Origin: Quercus robur | Taxonomy: Eukaryota; Streptophyta; Magnoliopsida; Fagales; Fagaceae | Direction of reading: 5' to 3' | Length of the DNA stretch: 64,000 nt | Assembly: GCF_932294415.1 (NCBI RefSeq) | Contig: NC_065542.1 | Span: 53,502,406 to 53,566,405 of the forward strand | Part shown: in pieces, positions 33,701-44,052 of the stretch | Layout: each line of letters opens with the position of its first letter | How positions within the stretch are numbered: position 1 is the stretch's first letter | The notes under the pieces: model-generated | Told to the model about the DNA's origin: nothing | What the model saw: the letters and a program-made list of their open reading frames with translations, nothing else | The model's database searches: none | Program-made: the position numbers and the translations under genes

Positions 33701-34776
33701 TAGGTCGTCAACTCCAAACCCATTTCCTCCCTCTCGGTTAACCACTCACCTCTAGCATTTTTAATCCCCCTGATTACATTCTTCCTGAACCTCTTTGTTG
33801 CCTTGCTATGGAAAAAAGCTGTATTGCTATCGCCTTTACTAAGCCATAAGACTCGTGACCTTTGGCACCACATTCTAGCTTCTCTATCTAGAAGGATATT
33901 GATTTCAGCCTTGAGACCCCTAACCCGAGAGTTGTCCCCACTGACTATTGCTTCATTTTCCGCCACCACAAGCAAATTCTTCTTCTCTGCTAATTCCCTT
34001 CTCACATGACCAAAGTTATGCTTACTCCACCGAGTTAATTCCTGTTCACATTGAGCCACCTTTTTCAAGATAGCTAGGCCTGGATTCGGATCACAATTAT
34101 TATTCCAAGTTTCTTCAATAGTTTCACCACAAGAGGGCTCAGACAACCACATTTCCTCAAACCTGAAGCACTTCTTCCTACTCGGCTCTTCCAATCCCAA
34201 TAAATTCACCCAAAGTGCAGAATGATCCGATGACATAGATTGAAGGTGATGGACTCTAGTTCCCGGAAATTTGTGAAACCAGGAATTAGTAGCCAGGCAC
34301 CTATCTAGTCTTAGTCTAACAGAGTGTCCATCATCAAAATGTCTTGCCCATGTAAATTTTGAACCTACAAAACCCAAATCCATGAAGCCACACTCATCAA
34401 TCACATCTCTAAATAACTGCATTTGATTGTGCTCCCTCCTAGGTCCACCCAACTTCTCATCATGCCGAATAATTTCATTAAAATCCCCTGCACAGAGCCA
34501 AGGTCTATTCTGCCTTGAATTTAAAGACCTCAATTTGTTCCATGCTTCAATTCTCCTTGAGGTCTCAGGTTCCCCATAAAAGCCAGTAAATCTCCACTCA
34601 TTCTCGGAATTTCCATTGATAATAGTGTCAATGTAATACCTATGTGAATCTACTACAGTAAGGTTCACAGAATTCTTCCAAAATAACACTAAGCCACCAC
34701 CTCTGTTAACCCTCGACACCACCCACTTCTGATCAAAGTTTATTTTGCTCAACGTACGGTCTAGCCTTGCATCATC
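30752..34776 (-). mobile_element. LINE (non-LTR retrotransposon), 5'-truncated
   Basis: Ends with a 23-nt poly(A) (plus-strand T at 30752-30774) directly after ATTCTC. The 3' UTR is only about 24 bp and contains TAATAAAAG. Homology at the 5' end begins inside the endonuclease domain (~34776), so ORF1 and the endonuclease N-terminus are absent. No convincing target duplication was found. Confidence 0.9.
30799..34776 (-). CDS. LINE ORF2: endonuclease (partial), reverse transcriptase, zf-RVT, RNase H
   Basis: Open for over 1,317 codons with no stop or frameshift. There is no ATG at the 5' end because the copy is truncated; the frame is open from 34776. Order: the C-terminal two-thirds of an APE-type endonuclease (WLCAGDFNEII, SDHSALWVNL); RT with GPDGMPPLFYQHFW, DMSKAYDRVEW, RQGDPLSPFLF and catalytic FADDSLLF (~residue 640); a zf-RVT segment (WRACRDSLPSKSNL, CDRCRGEAED); and a plant-type RNase H (INFDGAV, EIEARAATRALE, LEGDSL, AHDLAKLA). 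It would act as an mRNP-bound target-primed reverse transcriptase. The intact frame suggests a fairly recent insertion. Without the endonuclease N-terminus it is unlikely to be autonomous. Confidence 0.92.
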   Translation of the reverse strand, partial: DDARLDRTLSKINFDQKWVVSRVNRGGGLVLFWKNSVNLTVVDSHRYYIDTIINGNSENEWRFTGFYGEPETSRRIEAWNKLRSLNSRQNRPWLCAGDFNEIIRHDEKLGGPRREHNQMQLFRDVIDECGFMDLGFVGSKFTWARHFDDGHSVRLRLDRCLATNSWFHKFPGTRVHHLQSMSSDHSALWVNLLGLEEPSRKKCFRFEEMWLSEPSCGETIEETWNNNCDPNPGLAILKKVAQCEQELTRWSKHNFGHVRRELAEKKNLLVVAENEAIVSGDNSRVRGLKAEINILLDREARMWCQRSRVLWLSKGDSNTAFFHSKATKRFRKNVIRGIKNARGEWLTEREEMGLELTTYYEELFSSSQPSLTEEALEKIPCLVTEEMNADLVRDFSELEVWEALNQMAPLKAPGPDGMPPLFYQHFWELMKLDVTTAILSWLNTGTLPDPINHTLITLVPKVDNPELVTEFRPISLCNVLYKIYSKVLANRLKKFLPSLITEHQSAFAKDRLISDNIMVAFETLHHMKHHSSGRHGFMALKLDMSKAYDRVEWVYLEKLMERMGFCSRWIALVMSCVRTVTYSIMVNGEPMGMIHPKRGIRQGDPLSPFLFLLCYEGLHALIKHSARIGDLKGFSLCKRGPKLTHLFFADDSLLFCRATYEDCNNILKLLAEYESLSGQKINKDKTAIFFSKSTSEEAKENIKNLLQLQEVKSYEKYLGLPSFVGRGKKASFDYIKERVWRKLQGWESKLLSQAGREVLIKSVIQAIPSYAMGCFKLPIGLCEDIEAMIRRYWWGQRGDRRKIHWLRWSELTKSKMVGGMGFRDLAHFNDALLAKQAWRLIHNKDSLFYKVFKAKFFPHGSLIDAKESSSGSYAWKSILRGRDVVLEGACWRVGNGKSIKIWQHYWLPRKHPTLVASPMVESMEEATVDCLIDEGTRTWNADMVDGLFAPEEAEEIKNIPLARVATEDSLFWPLAQDGKFNCKLGYQFLKEAEDGSHREARPDHEKGLWKKIWALACPNKVKNLVWRACRDSLPSKSNLLRRTIITDQTCDRCRGEAEDMIHAVWTCKNLDCVWDKDTAWSFRNQTSFSSFSELMAWVFEHQRKPALFAFTVWSIWTQRNQMRSQQPCCSLNLLSQFAAERYSEYQAILPPSSPSRPRMRTRWKPPPLDVYKINFDGAVFAEENCSGVGAIIRNKEGLVLAAMTEKIPQLLQPIEIEARAATRALEFAREVGISAAILEGDSLMVIKALETKDVGLAPFGLLIQDAYSFIPAFSLLSYSHTKREGNLVAHDLAKLAVTIPNCVVWMEDVPSEVVHSYQADLAGFS

Positions 34777-35364
34777 TTAATATATAGAAAAGAGATACAA
34801 ATAAATTTCTATCCCAAACCAGATCTGACTTCTCTCTCTCTATATGATACTAACTTGTAATCCATGCTTACACACAAAAACATTCAATAATAATGATTAT
34901 GAGATTGTTTACTTAGGTGAGTAAATGACTTGTTTGACATCAAAATTAAGAAAATTAAAATGAAGACTTGCCAAAATACATAGGAAAGTTCAATAAAAAT
35001 ATTGATCTTTAATATATATTTAATTAATAAGCTTTAATAAATAATATTTTAATTTAGAGAACTTTGTTTTTAAAAAATAAATCATGCCAACAATTCCACA
35101 AAGAGACAAAACACAATTGATAGATTTTTTAACCAAAGATGAATGACATTAAAAGGAAAATATGAAACATATAAAAATGATCGCACTTAATGAGACCTAG
35201 ATCTTCGTCGTAAATTTGTGGTTGTCGTGTTACTGTTGTTTTTTTATTATTCTTTGGAGACTGGTGGCAATGACAAAGTCTGCGGCTCACCTTTCTTGTA
35301 GTGTCCGTGTGTGTGTGAAATTGGTTTTTTTTAGGGATTTTGATCCCAATTTTGAACATTATCT

Positions 35365-35402
<38 letters not shown>
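34777..35402. other. AT-rich intergenic DNA
   Basis: No gene recognised. Ends in a T-rich run at ~35370-35402. Confidence 0.5.
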
Positions 35403-35405
<3 letters not shown>

Positions 35406-35572
35406 TTTATGTTGATGTGTCAATCCAGGGGTTCCCCTATGGACTCTTGTCCCACATCATTTAGTTTCAGTTGTGTGTGAGTTTAAAAAGCCTTGCAAGC
35501 CTTCAAGAGTTAGGCTCTTTTGAAGGTTTAAGTATTGTAAGTCTTTATAACAAAAAAGTTTATGTTAATGTG
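35403..35572 (+). mobile_element. Short retroposon with 17-bp target duplication
   Basis: AAGTTTATGTTGATGTG (35403-35419) recurs as AAGTTTATGTTAATGTG (35556-35572), differing at one base. The 136-bp insert starts TCAATCCAGGGGTTCCCCTA and ends TATAACAAAA. I do not recognise the source RNA, and no pol III boxes are obvious. Confidence 0.65.
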
Positions 35573-35859
35573 GTGATACACACGGCAGCCAACGTGGCAT
35601 ATCATACTTCATAGTAGAGACTGTTTTAACGTAATTTACCCAACAATTTTTGTAAGAAGATCAATGGGGTTGCCATATGTCTTAACACAAGAGAAGCAAG
35701 TAGTAAAAAGGTAGCAGTAGAAATAGGAGAATTTTGTAAATTAATGTTTCTTTTTATTATTATTTATTATTGAAAATGGAAATTTTTATATAATATTTGG
35801 TAACTAGTGATTTTAAAATGTTGCATTTTCAAAACACGAGTTCAAGTGCTAAAGACGTA

Positions 35860-35960
35860 TTTCCAAACATGATTTCCACTCTGAAATCATGTCCAAAACA
35901 ACCTTTTTAAGTAAAATGCAAAATTGTGTTTCTTGAAGGAAAGAACAAAACCTCCTTTAA
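35860..35960 (+). repeat. Dispersed repeat also present at ~56312-56410
   Basis: About 100 bp containing GTTTTTAAGTAAAATGCAAAA-like sequence and TTTCTTGAAGGAAA is shared by the two places. Here it is followed by a GAGCATTCACAGCAAAT-type MITE-like end (~35962-36130). Confidence 0.6.
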
Positions 35961-36205
35961 GAGCATTCACAGCAAATCTGGTATAATTGTTGTAATGCTA
36001 TTTTAGCAACTAAAACACCAAAATGCAAGTTATAACAAAGTTGCTATAATCTAAAAAAAATAGCAACAAAGCTACGGTGGGTTGCCAAAAATAACAACTC
36101 ACTGTAGCTCCAAACTTATAAAAAAATATTATTTATATATTTCTCTATCCTCTTCTCATTAAAAAAAAAATTTTCTCTCTTTTTTCTCTTCTCTCTTTCT
36201 TCTCT

Positions 36206-37153
36206 GACTCAAGAAATTCTTAGCTAGTTCAGGACTACAAGGTCACCAAGCTGACCTTGTAGTCCCAGTCAATAGATTCAAGACACCTCACTAAAATTTG
36301 CTTACTTTTGTGCCACATCAGATAAAAAACAACACCCACTTAATGTCTGTTAACACCGTAATAATCAAATCTCAATCTGAAAGGCAAAATCAAAATTTAG
36401 AAGTGAATTGGGCAGGTTAGTGAAAATTTTCAATCTCAAAACTAGGGGTGTGTAGTCAACCCGCCAACCTGCCAAAACTGACCTGACCCAACCTAACCCA
36501 TTGGGTTGGGTCGGTTTTTAGGGCTTGGTGGGTGGGGTTAGGTTACAGATTTTTTTTTGATAGCGGGTCAGGTTGGATTCGGATCATAAAATTCCAAACC
36601 CGACCCAACTCACCCATATATTTATAATATATATTTAAAATATATTATATAATTAATAAAATTTTTAAAACAACTAACTCTTCCTATCCTATATAAAAGC
36701 CAATTAGTTCGCATAAAACTTAGTAAATTACTATTGTTGTTTAGTTATTAGAGTTGTTTGCCTTTAAGGAGTTACATTGATACTAATCTTTAGGTTTTTT
36801 TAATATATTTATATTTATATTTTTTTGCTCAATTTAATAATAATAGTAATAAAAAAATTGTCCAACTCATGAGTTCAACTCTACCCAACCAGACCAATGT
36901 GGGTTGGGTTGGGTTAGACTTATGTGTGAGTTAAGTTGAGTTGAATTTTTTTTTAACCCATCATGGTAGGTTAGGTCAAAAAATCACCTTAACCCAACTT
37001 GACTCGACCCGACCTGATGCACGCACAACCCTACTCAAAACTCCAAGAACCTGCTCTATCTCTAGACCACCTCTCCTCCTTCAGCTCTTAGATCGCTCGC
37101 TTCAGGCCCAAGCTCGATGAGATCTACTAGGTCAGCAAGCTAAGAATTTCCCC
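36206..37153. mobile_element. Mutator-like TIR element hosting a hAT MITE
   Basis: Left terminus (A)AGAAATTCTTAGCTAGTT and right terminus GCTAAGAATTTCCCC are inverted. Flanking 9-mers CTCTGACTC and CTCTCACTC match at 8 of 9, the size expected for Mutator. The left end includes a 13-bp dyad (GACTACAAGGTCA...TGACCTTGTAGTC). Without the nested 591-bp insert the element is ~350 bp. An alternative is that the left end pairs with the similar right end at ~41,572. Confidence 0.5.
36443..37033. mobile_element. hAT-type MITE, 591 bp
   Basis: Terminal inverted repeats TAGGGGTGTG and CACAACCCTA with an exact 8-bp target duplication CTCAAAAC (36435-36442 and 37034-37041), the hAT signature. Both subterminal regions are packed with AACCC / GGGTTGGGT motifs, as in known plant hAT MITEs. 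No coding. Confidence 0.88.
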
Positions 37154-38039
37154 TCTCACTCTTGTGTAGCAAAAGGTTCTATGCTTGGTTGAGATTCGGT
37201 CTACTTGAAATGCATGTCCCATCTTCTTATTCTCTTTGGTTTTGTTCTTATGGTTGTTTGGTCATTTGGGTCATTGTTAATTTGTCATTTTTTTCTTTTT
37301 TCTTTTTTTCTTCTTCTTTTTTCAATGAGCAATCATTTAATTGAATGCTTTTGACGGTAACATAATCTCATATTCACAGGGAATAATAGATAAGTACAAA
37401 TATGGCTTATGGGTATGCTTCGAAATGGTCTAAGGGTGTGTGATAAGTACAAATTAGGTCCCGTATTTGATGTTTATAGTTTATTGAATTTGTGTAAGTT
37501 TGTAAATCAAAGTTTAAATGGATGGGCTTAGTCCATATGAGCTTCCTATTGGAAGATTGCCTTTAAGGTGTTTGTGAAAATGCTTGTTTCCATAGTTGAT
37601 GTCACTGAGCCAAGTAGTGCCAATTTAGTTTTTATCTTCCAACTGTTGCTCTCATAGTTTCTTCAAAAGACGATAAGAAAAAAACATGGCGTTTTTAGCT
37701 CTTATTCATTCAATACGCTGTAATTTGAGTGTTTAGTCACATGAACTTTTGAACTCCCATGCCCTCCTTTTTTTTCTTTTAGTATTGGCTTAAATTCTCT
37801 GCTCGCTTTTTTTTTTAGGTAGTGGCTTGAGAATCCCTTTTATTTTTTTGGGCACATGTTTACAAATACTTAGGCCTGAAGAGATTAGAGTGTAAGAGAA
37901 TACTTCACCAATTTTAGTTTTTGGCAAATTTACAAGCATAGGCATATGTATGCTTTGCAACTATTTTCAAGGAATGTGCATTATATTCTTGTTGCTCCAC
38001 TGATTGCTTATCACTTTTTCACCTTTCTATTTCTACTTT
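37154..38039. other. Intergenic DNA, pyrimidine-rich at the left
   Basis: No frame resembles a known protein. Part of the left side of the large inverted-repeat region. Confidence 0.4.
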
Positions 38040-38415
38040 AATTGCAGTTAATGATGGATGAATTGTTAAATTATGGTAGAAATAGTTTTTCTTTTATTGG
38101 CTTGCCTTTTTCAAAGTATTTGCCATCTGTTTTTAGCCAAGCTTGAAATAGGAGCCGTTCTAATCTCAAAAGGTATGGGTTGTGTGGTACAATAAAAGTG
38201 CTTATAACTATGTTTCAAGTTCCAATCAAATTGTTATTCTATTTCACTTGAAACCAAATGAATATATAGATTTTTTGCTGCAAGTAAATAGAGGGTTGTT
38301 TTCTAGGATGTTCCTGTACTAATTGAAATTTCTTTTTCAAAGTTACAAGATGATAGAGCCCCAGCTAAGCTATATTGCCAAAAAAGCATTTGAAGCATTC
38401 ATGATGGATTGAAAT
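38040..38415. repeat. Inverted repeat arm L
   Basis: Pairs in inverse orientation with ~39800-40145. Shared blocks include GGTTTCAAGTGAAATAGA/its inverse, GCCAAGCTTGAAATA and CTAGGATGTT. The arms are separated by ~1.4 kb and are diverged by indels. Confidence 0.75.
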
Positions 38416-38963
38416 CATGTATCCTGGACATGTTAACTTCTTTTTAGTTTGAAACAAGTGACATGTCATGTACATATTTTTGGTATTTGTTAAGTTATAT
38501 TTCTTATAGAGATTGTAATAGCTCATTGTTGAGCTTGTGAAAACAATTCTTCACTAACCCCCTTTTTTTTTGAGGTAACTCGAACTTAAGTTTCAGACCA
38601 TTTGTTGAATAAACAAAAATTTTCATGTTAGCTTTATCTCTTCAAATAATGATGCCTAGAGAAACCAAGCACTACATGCCATGTGATGTTCCATTTTTAC
38701 AAGAGAAATCAAGAAAGAAAAGCTGCAAAGTTGTTCCATGAGTTCCAAATAACAGAAACTTTAATTAGGCCTTATCATAAAATAGCACGTGTACAATTGG
38801 TGATTTGGTTCCAAGTTCAAATTGTAATTACATTATAGTACAATTTTGATCTTTTTGCAACTTCTATACAATGCATAATTTCAAGGCTTATAAACTTAAA
38901 GGAGGAAAGATAACATCTTAAGCTCTACAAAATTGTGCCCTTTAAACTTGTGGTTGATGCTTA

Positions 38964-39130
38964 TTGCAAATGCAAATAGCATCCCTAGCTATTGGTCATG
39001 TCATAGAGGACATAAGACACCTAGTAAGTCAGTTAAGAATTTGGTCCTCTGAGCATACATGCAGATATGTGAATCATGGACCTCATACACTTGCAAGACA
39101 TGCCCAATTCTTGAAAGATGAGGTTATACA
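38964..39130 (+). pseudogene. LINE RNase H remnant
   Basis: Reads IASLAIGHVIEDIRHLVSQL ... HTCRYVNHGPHTLARHAQFL, the C-terminal helix region of a plant LINE RNase H (compare AHDLAKLA in the intact LINE). No other LINE sequence adjoins it. It is a short fossil inside the loop of the inverted repeat. Confidence 0.6.
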
Positions 39131-39799
39131 GGCAGAAGGTATTCCTGGCAAAATTCTGCATCTTCTACCCATTGTCTCTATCCTTGGTTATTCAATCTTC
39201 ACAAATTCTCTATTTTTTTTTTTTGCCTCTAGCATATTTTTATTAAGAATGACTTCTAGACTACTTGCATTGCTTTGCTTGGATTAGCTTTAATTGAGGT
39301 TGGCAGCTTCTCAAAACTCCTCTCATATTCCACAAATGCACCCTTTAAAGTAAAGATTATCATTTCCAAAATGAATTTTACTAATAATGTGAAAAGCAAA
39401 AATTATACTTCACATCGGCATCAAGGTTTTGCAATTGAGCTTCAATTTCATTAATCAAAAACAGTAATTGAGCACCAATTTCAAAATGTCATTCCCCTTC
39501 ATTGAAGCACAAATAACAATTGAGCATCAATTTCAGAATGCCACTCCCCATCACAGAAATTGGCTTGATAATATTTCAAAAGATAAATCACAAACGTCAT
39601 TGTAGTTATTGAAATATTAAGAAAAGAATAACTGCATTTTCTTACATTATCTTGGTTTGTACCAGACATCCTTGTAATGGTTTTGTATAAATACACAAAG
39701 ACACTAAGTGTCAAAATTGGACAATACATATATCAAATTTAAAGCTTTAGTGAAACTGAAAATTAGTCCCATTAACTTCAAGATAAATGACTTCAATTC

Positions 39800-40145
39800 C
39801 TCATGAATGCTTCAAAATCTTTTCTGGCAATGTAGCTTGGCTAGGGCTCCATCATCTTGCAATGTTAAAAAACAAATTTCGATCAGCATAGTAACATCCT
39901 AGAAGATCAATCCTCTATTTATTAGCAAAAAAAGATTCATTTGGTTTCAAGTGAAATAGACCAACAATTCAACTGGAAATTAAATCATAGTTGCTATAAG
40001 CACTTTTCCCGTAACCCACACCTTTTTTATAAGAAAAGCCCTTATTTCAAGCTTGGCTAAAAACAGACTGCAAGTACCATGACAAAGGCAACCCAACAAA
40101 AGAAAAACTATATCTACCATAATTCGGTAATTTATCTATCATTTA
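39800..40145. repeat. Inverted repeat arm R
   Basis: Inverse copy of ~38040-38415. Confidence 0.75.
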
Positions 40146-40207
40146 CTTGAATTAGAGCAAAAACCAAATAAAAATATTAGTTGTATACTTGAATGGATGC
40201 ACCCCCA

Positions 40208-41405
40208 TTATCTGTAATTGCAATTCAAACCAACCAAATGCTTTAAGAATACTGTCAAGTTATGCCCAAATTTGCAGTGGCACCAGAAGCAACTAAGATA
40301 ATGCCTCTCTCCAGTTTTAACACATGAAGAAGCAATATCAACATGATAAACTGAAGTATTTGGAAGAAGAGTATGGACTTTGCCAACAAGTGGGACTTTC
40401 ACAAACGTCTTAAAATGAGGTACTTGAAGGGGAATAATAGAAGAAACAGCCTTGTCTATGAGCATATCCTTGGCAAAATCAAGAGCCCATTTGAAGATGT
40501 GCAACATTCATATTGCAGCAGAAGACTACCAAAACCACACCCTACGGCCTACACACCCCCCCCCCCCCAAAAAAAAAAAAAAAAAAAAAAATCCTCAACA
40601 CAAAAGCTAAAAAATTACTCAAAGATGGAATATAGTAATAGAATAGTAGTACACATAATGATTACCTGTTGAAAAGTGAGATATTGATGAAAGAAAAAAC
40701 CTTTATTTTCTTTCAAAAATTATTTGGCACAAGTAGAGCTAATTATTCTGTAGATAATGCACTAAGTTCTCAAATGGTGCACAACTATAACTTTTTAAAA
40801 AGAGAGACCATGCACTCAAAGTTCCTAATCGTAATAGGTGCTTAAAAAATATACTCGTTCTTTTATTATATGTTTTAATTTCATGTCTTTTTCCTTAACT
40901 CATGCAAGTCATATGGGTTTTTCCATTTTCCATCATATAATATTACGGTAATCTTTTCATTCAAAATTGAAACATCATTACAAGAGCTCAAATTAAACAT
41001 GACTGTACTGTTATAGGCTACAGAGTACAACTTGAGAATAAAAGCCAAGCAGACCACAAACCCAAACAATCTGAAAAACCCATAAATGCCATAGCTTCTA
41101 AAAGAGAACAAATCAACACCATCCATGAATCACACAAAACAGAGCTTATTTTCCTTCTCTTTTCCCAGCAACCAAACAGAGCTCATTAAAATAAATCAAT
41201 TAAAAAATGGTAGGAGAGAAAAACAGAAAACTTACTGGGCAGTGGCGTCGATGACAGCACAGTTGGGGTTGAGAGAAGAGCAAAAGGAATCATTGGGGAA
41301 AGAAGCCACGACACTAGTTGGTGCGGCGTCGCGTAAAGGTGATTGTGGCAGCAACCTTGGCTAGGTTGAGAGATAGAGAGAGAGAGAGAAAGTGAGAGTT
41401 TTTAA
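40208..41405 (-). pseudogene. Captured gene fragment (exon 1 and a later exon), unidentified
   Basis: On the minus strand a CT-rich leader (41405-41360) precedes ATG at ~41299 and a GC-rich exon (MIPFALLSTPTVLSSTPLP) that ends at a GTAAGTTTTCTG donor near 41236. Further on, 40507-40208 is a 99-codon frame with PLQVPHFKTFVKVPLVGKVH and ERHYLSCFWCHCKFGHNLTV. I do not recognise the protein. Arrangement next to a Mutator-like terminus (41470-41572) suggests host exons captured by a Pack-MULE. The stretch between is noncoding. Confidence 0.4.
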
Positions 41406-41469
41406 GAAAGAAAGAGGCGGGTTTTAACTCTATTGCTGACTTGGTTTCTTGTTAAATGATATCAGCACT

Positions 41470-41572
41470 TTCTCTTAGGTGTCTCAGGTGTCTCATTTTA
41501 GTTGGTCTAGACTACAAGGTCAGCAAGATGATGTTGTAGTCTTGGACTAGCTAAGAATTTCCCCTACGACTG
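41470..41572. mobile_element. Mutator-like terminus (right end)
   Basis: Its reverse complement begins GGGGAAATTCTTAGCTAGTC and contains GACTACAACATCATCTTGCT then GACCTTGTAGTC, matching the terminus at ~36206-36260 including its internal dyad. No matching left end with a 9-bp duplication was proven. Confidence 0.55.
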
Positions 41573-42102
41573 ACCATCCGTTTCTCTCCCATTTTTTCTC
41601 TTTTTCTTCTCCAAAATTCTTCTCATTTATTCTCCTCCAGATCTCTACCTACCTCCTCTTCCCCTTCTTTTTTTTTTTTTTTTCTTTTTTTTTTTTTTTA
41701 AGCTATGGCCAATAATATCACTCTCTCTTTCTTTTATTTATTTTTTCTTTCTTTCAATTTTTTTTTCACTCTTTTGTGGTGGTGATGGGTTTTGTGCCAA
41801 TTGTGGGTGTGGTGGTAATGGGTTTTGTGGCTGGTTGTAGGTGTGGTGGTCATGGGTTTTGTGGATTTTTTTTTTCCTGGTAGTATTGATGGTGGTGGCT
41901 GGCGGTGGGTTGCAAGTTGTGGGTTGCTAATCTAGAATCAAAGCCTAGGAGGAGGAGGAGGGTTCGTGGGTCGATGCTTGTGGTTCTTGGGGTTCCGATT
42001 TGCAGGATGTGGGTCGGTGACGGTAGTTCTTGGGTTCCAATTCGTAGGATGTGGGTATTGGTTATATGAGAGACATATATATTATTTTATTGTGTTTTTT
42101 AT
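41573..42102. other. Low-complexity intergenic DNA
   Basis: T-rich tracts, then 41770-41870 with three imperfect GTGGTG(G)NNATGGGTTTTGTG units. No gene. Confidence 0.5.
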
Positions 42103-42509
42103 CTCTACATATTAAGGAGATTCAGAAAGTTAGTTATGACTTCAGAAAATGTCAAAAATATCCCTAATTTAATTAGATAATCCTTATTCTTAAAAAAAAA
42201 AAAGGTTAAAATTGTAATTCAACCAAAAAAAAAAAAAAAAAAACTATTAGAGAAACTTTTTTTCCTAAAAATTAGCATACTCTTTATTTAAATATATCTC
42301 ATGCAAGTTTAATACATTTTTTCTTAAAAACTAGTTCACACTAAACCAGCAATTTAATCCATTTCAAATCATAAATTTTAGTTTTTTTTAAAATTTCTTC
42401 ATGTGTAACCTTACTAACAATAAATAAATCCATATTGAAAAAATATATTAAACTCAAAATAAGATAAAAGAGCCTCATAGCATGTGTTGAGCACGTGTGA
42501 TAAGACTAG
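42103..42509 (+). mobile_element. Non-autonomous Helitron, 407 bp
   Basis: Starts TCTCTACATATTAAGG after an A. Ends CATGTG-TTGAG-CACGTG (6-bp stem with one wobble), then TGATAAGA and CTAG, followed by T. This is the A|TC...CTAG|T pattern of plant Helitrons. No coding sequence and no target duplication, as expected. Confidence 0.75.
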
Positions 42510-42596
42510 TATTATTTTAATGTGTTGAAATTAAGTTTATTATAAAATGAATTGTTAAAATAAATGAAGTAACTTTAAGATACAAGCTAAATTTTT

Positions 42597-42642
42597 TAAC
42601 TTTGTGACTGTTTTTTTTTTGAGAAACTAACTTTGTGACTGT
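42597..42642. mobile_element. Micro-retroposon b: oligo(T)+GAGAAAC, 15-bp target duplication
   Basis: TAACTTTGTGACTGT at 42597-42611 and 42628-42642. The insert is nine T plus GAGAAAC, almost identical to the insert at 9973-9989, with an unrelated target. Confidence 0.75.
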
Positions 42643-43493
42643 GAATACTCTACGTTTGTGTTTCCATCTCCATGATATAACTTTTAGCATTTATCAACAA
42701 AAAAAACCCATAAAAAATTGAAGCCCATTTGAGTCTCCATTAAAATTCATATATCGGCTTTTTCTTCCATCCAAGACAATAACCCATAAAGGAACCAAAG
42801 CCCATTTGAGTCTCCATTAAAATTCATATATGGGCTTTTTCTTCCATCCAAGATAATACCCCATTAAGAAATTAGTTCAAATGGAAATGAAAGTAGATGT
42901 CAATTGGCCCATTCTATTAGCTTAGTCGTAACTAGACTATATCTACATGAAAAATAAGGACAGTAACAAGATGGGACAGGGTCTTCATATAAAAAAAAAA
43001 AAAAAAAAAAAAAAGATGGGACAGGATCAAATCATGAATGTCATGTACTTATCATGTTATTTCTTTAAGGCTGGGAAAACTATACGGAATAAGAACTATT
43101 CTAAATGGTTTAGAGGTTTATGGTCATTTTTAGCGCAAAATGTTTTTTTTTAATCAGAATAGTGTAAGAAGTTATAAGAACTTCTTCAAATTTATCTTCT
43201 ATTTAAATTGTATAAAATATATATAGTTTTTTTAATAAAAAAAATACAGGTAATTATAAGTAGTTATTCTAATGCAAAAAAAGTGAGGAACATGAGAAAT
43301 TTGTTTTAAATTTTAAATGTAGTGTTTACAATATACTATTTTCCTTATTAACTTTTTATTTGAATTTGAATTTTTTAAAGTAATGTGTATCTATTTTGGA
43401 CCATTTGAAAAGTGAATATAAAAAAGTTGTATGTTTTCAATAATATAGAATTATAGATATACATAGTTACATACTAAAATGAATTGTGTAATT

Positions 43494-43665
43494 TGGGTTT
43501 CAATTAACTTAATTGGTAAAGTCTTTTGTTGTCAAATAAAAATTCTAAGGTTCAAATGTCACTTATAAGAAAAATTGATTGATATCTTAAATTAATGATA
43601 AGAGCAATTATTATGGAATGGGCTTTAGGTTGAAATTCTATAATCTAAAAAAAAAAGAAGAAAAA
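43494..43665 (+). mobile_element. Old SINE copy (in duplication A)
   Basis: Diverged member of the 61376 family: AATTAACTTAATTGGTAAAG head, AGGTTCAAATG B-box-like, ATGATAAGAGCAATTAT and a GGTTGAAATTCTATAATC + oligo(A) end. Shared with 57405-57575, so it predates the duplication. Confidence 0.65.
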
Positions 43666-44002
43666 AAAAGACTATATTTATGATGTGTATCATAAATTAC
43701 AAAATATTGAAACCAAGTAATAACACTCTATTTCAATATTAAAATGTCCACCCACCAAAATTAGCGTCTAAATTATTATATTAGATGTTAGATTAATGTT
43801 AAATTAGATGCTAGTTGCAAAAATTTTATAATACAAAAGTATATGTTACAAATTCTCGCATGTTTTTAGATGCTACTTTAAACAATGGAGGGACATTTGT
43901 ATATTAATCTCATAAAATCGTATTTATTGTTAAATATTGAAGATCAAGGTGCAAATTGCAAATGTATGAATAATTTTAATTAACTTTTCAAATTGCTTTA
44001 AC

Positions 44003-44052
44003 AACTAATGGGACATAATTTCCCTCAAAAAGAAAAAACTGATGGGACATAA
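44003..44052 (+). mobile_element. Micro-retroposon e: TTTCCCTC+A-rich, empty site in copy B
   Basis: AACTAATGGGACATAA (44003-44018) and AACTGATGGGACATAA (44037-44052) flank an 18-nt insert. Copy B near 58161-58180 has a single GATGGGACATAAAG, which is the empty site. Confidence 0.75.

Noticed and set aside
30752..34776. Target duplication for the LINE
   Set aside because: Sequence after the poly(A) (GAGGCTCAAGAAAG on minus) was not found next to the 5' junction.
41770..41870. GTGGTG-rich stretch as a Gly-rich coding exon
   Set aside because: Imperfect short repeats without splice sites or a long frame.
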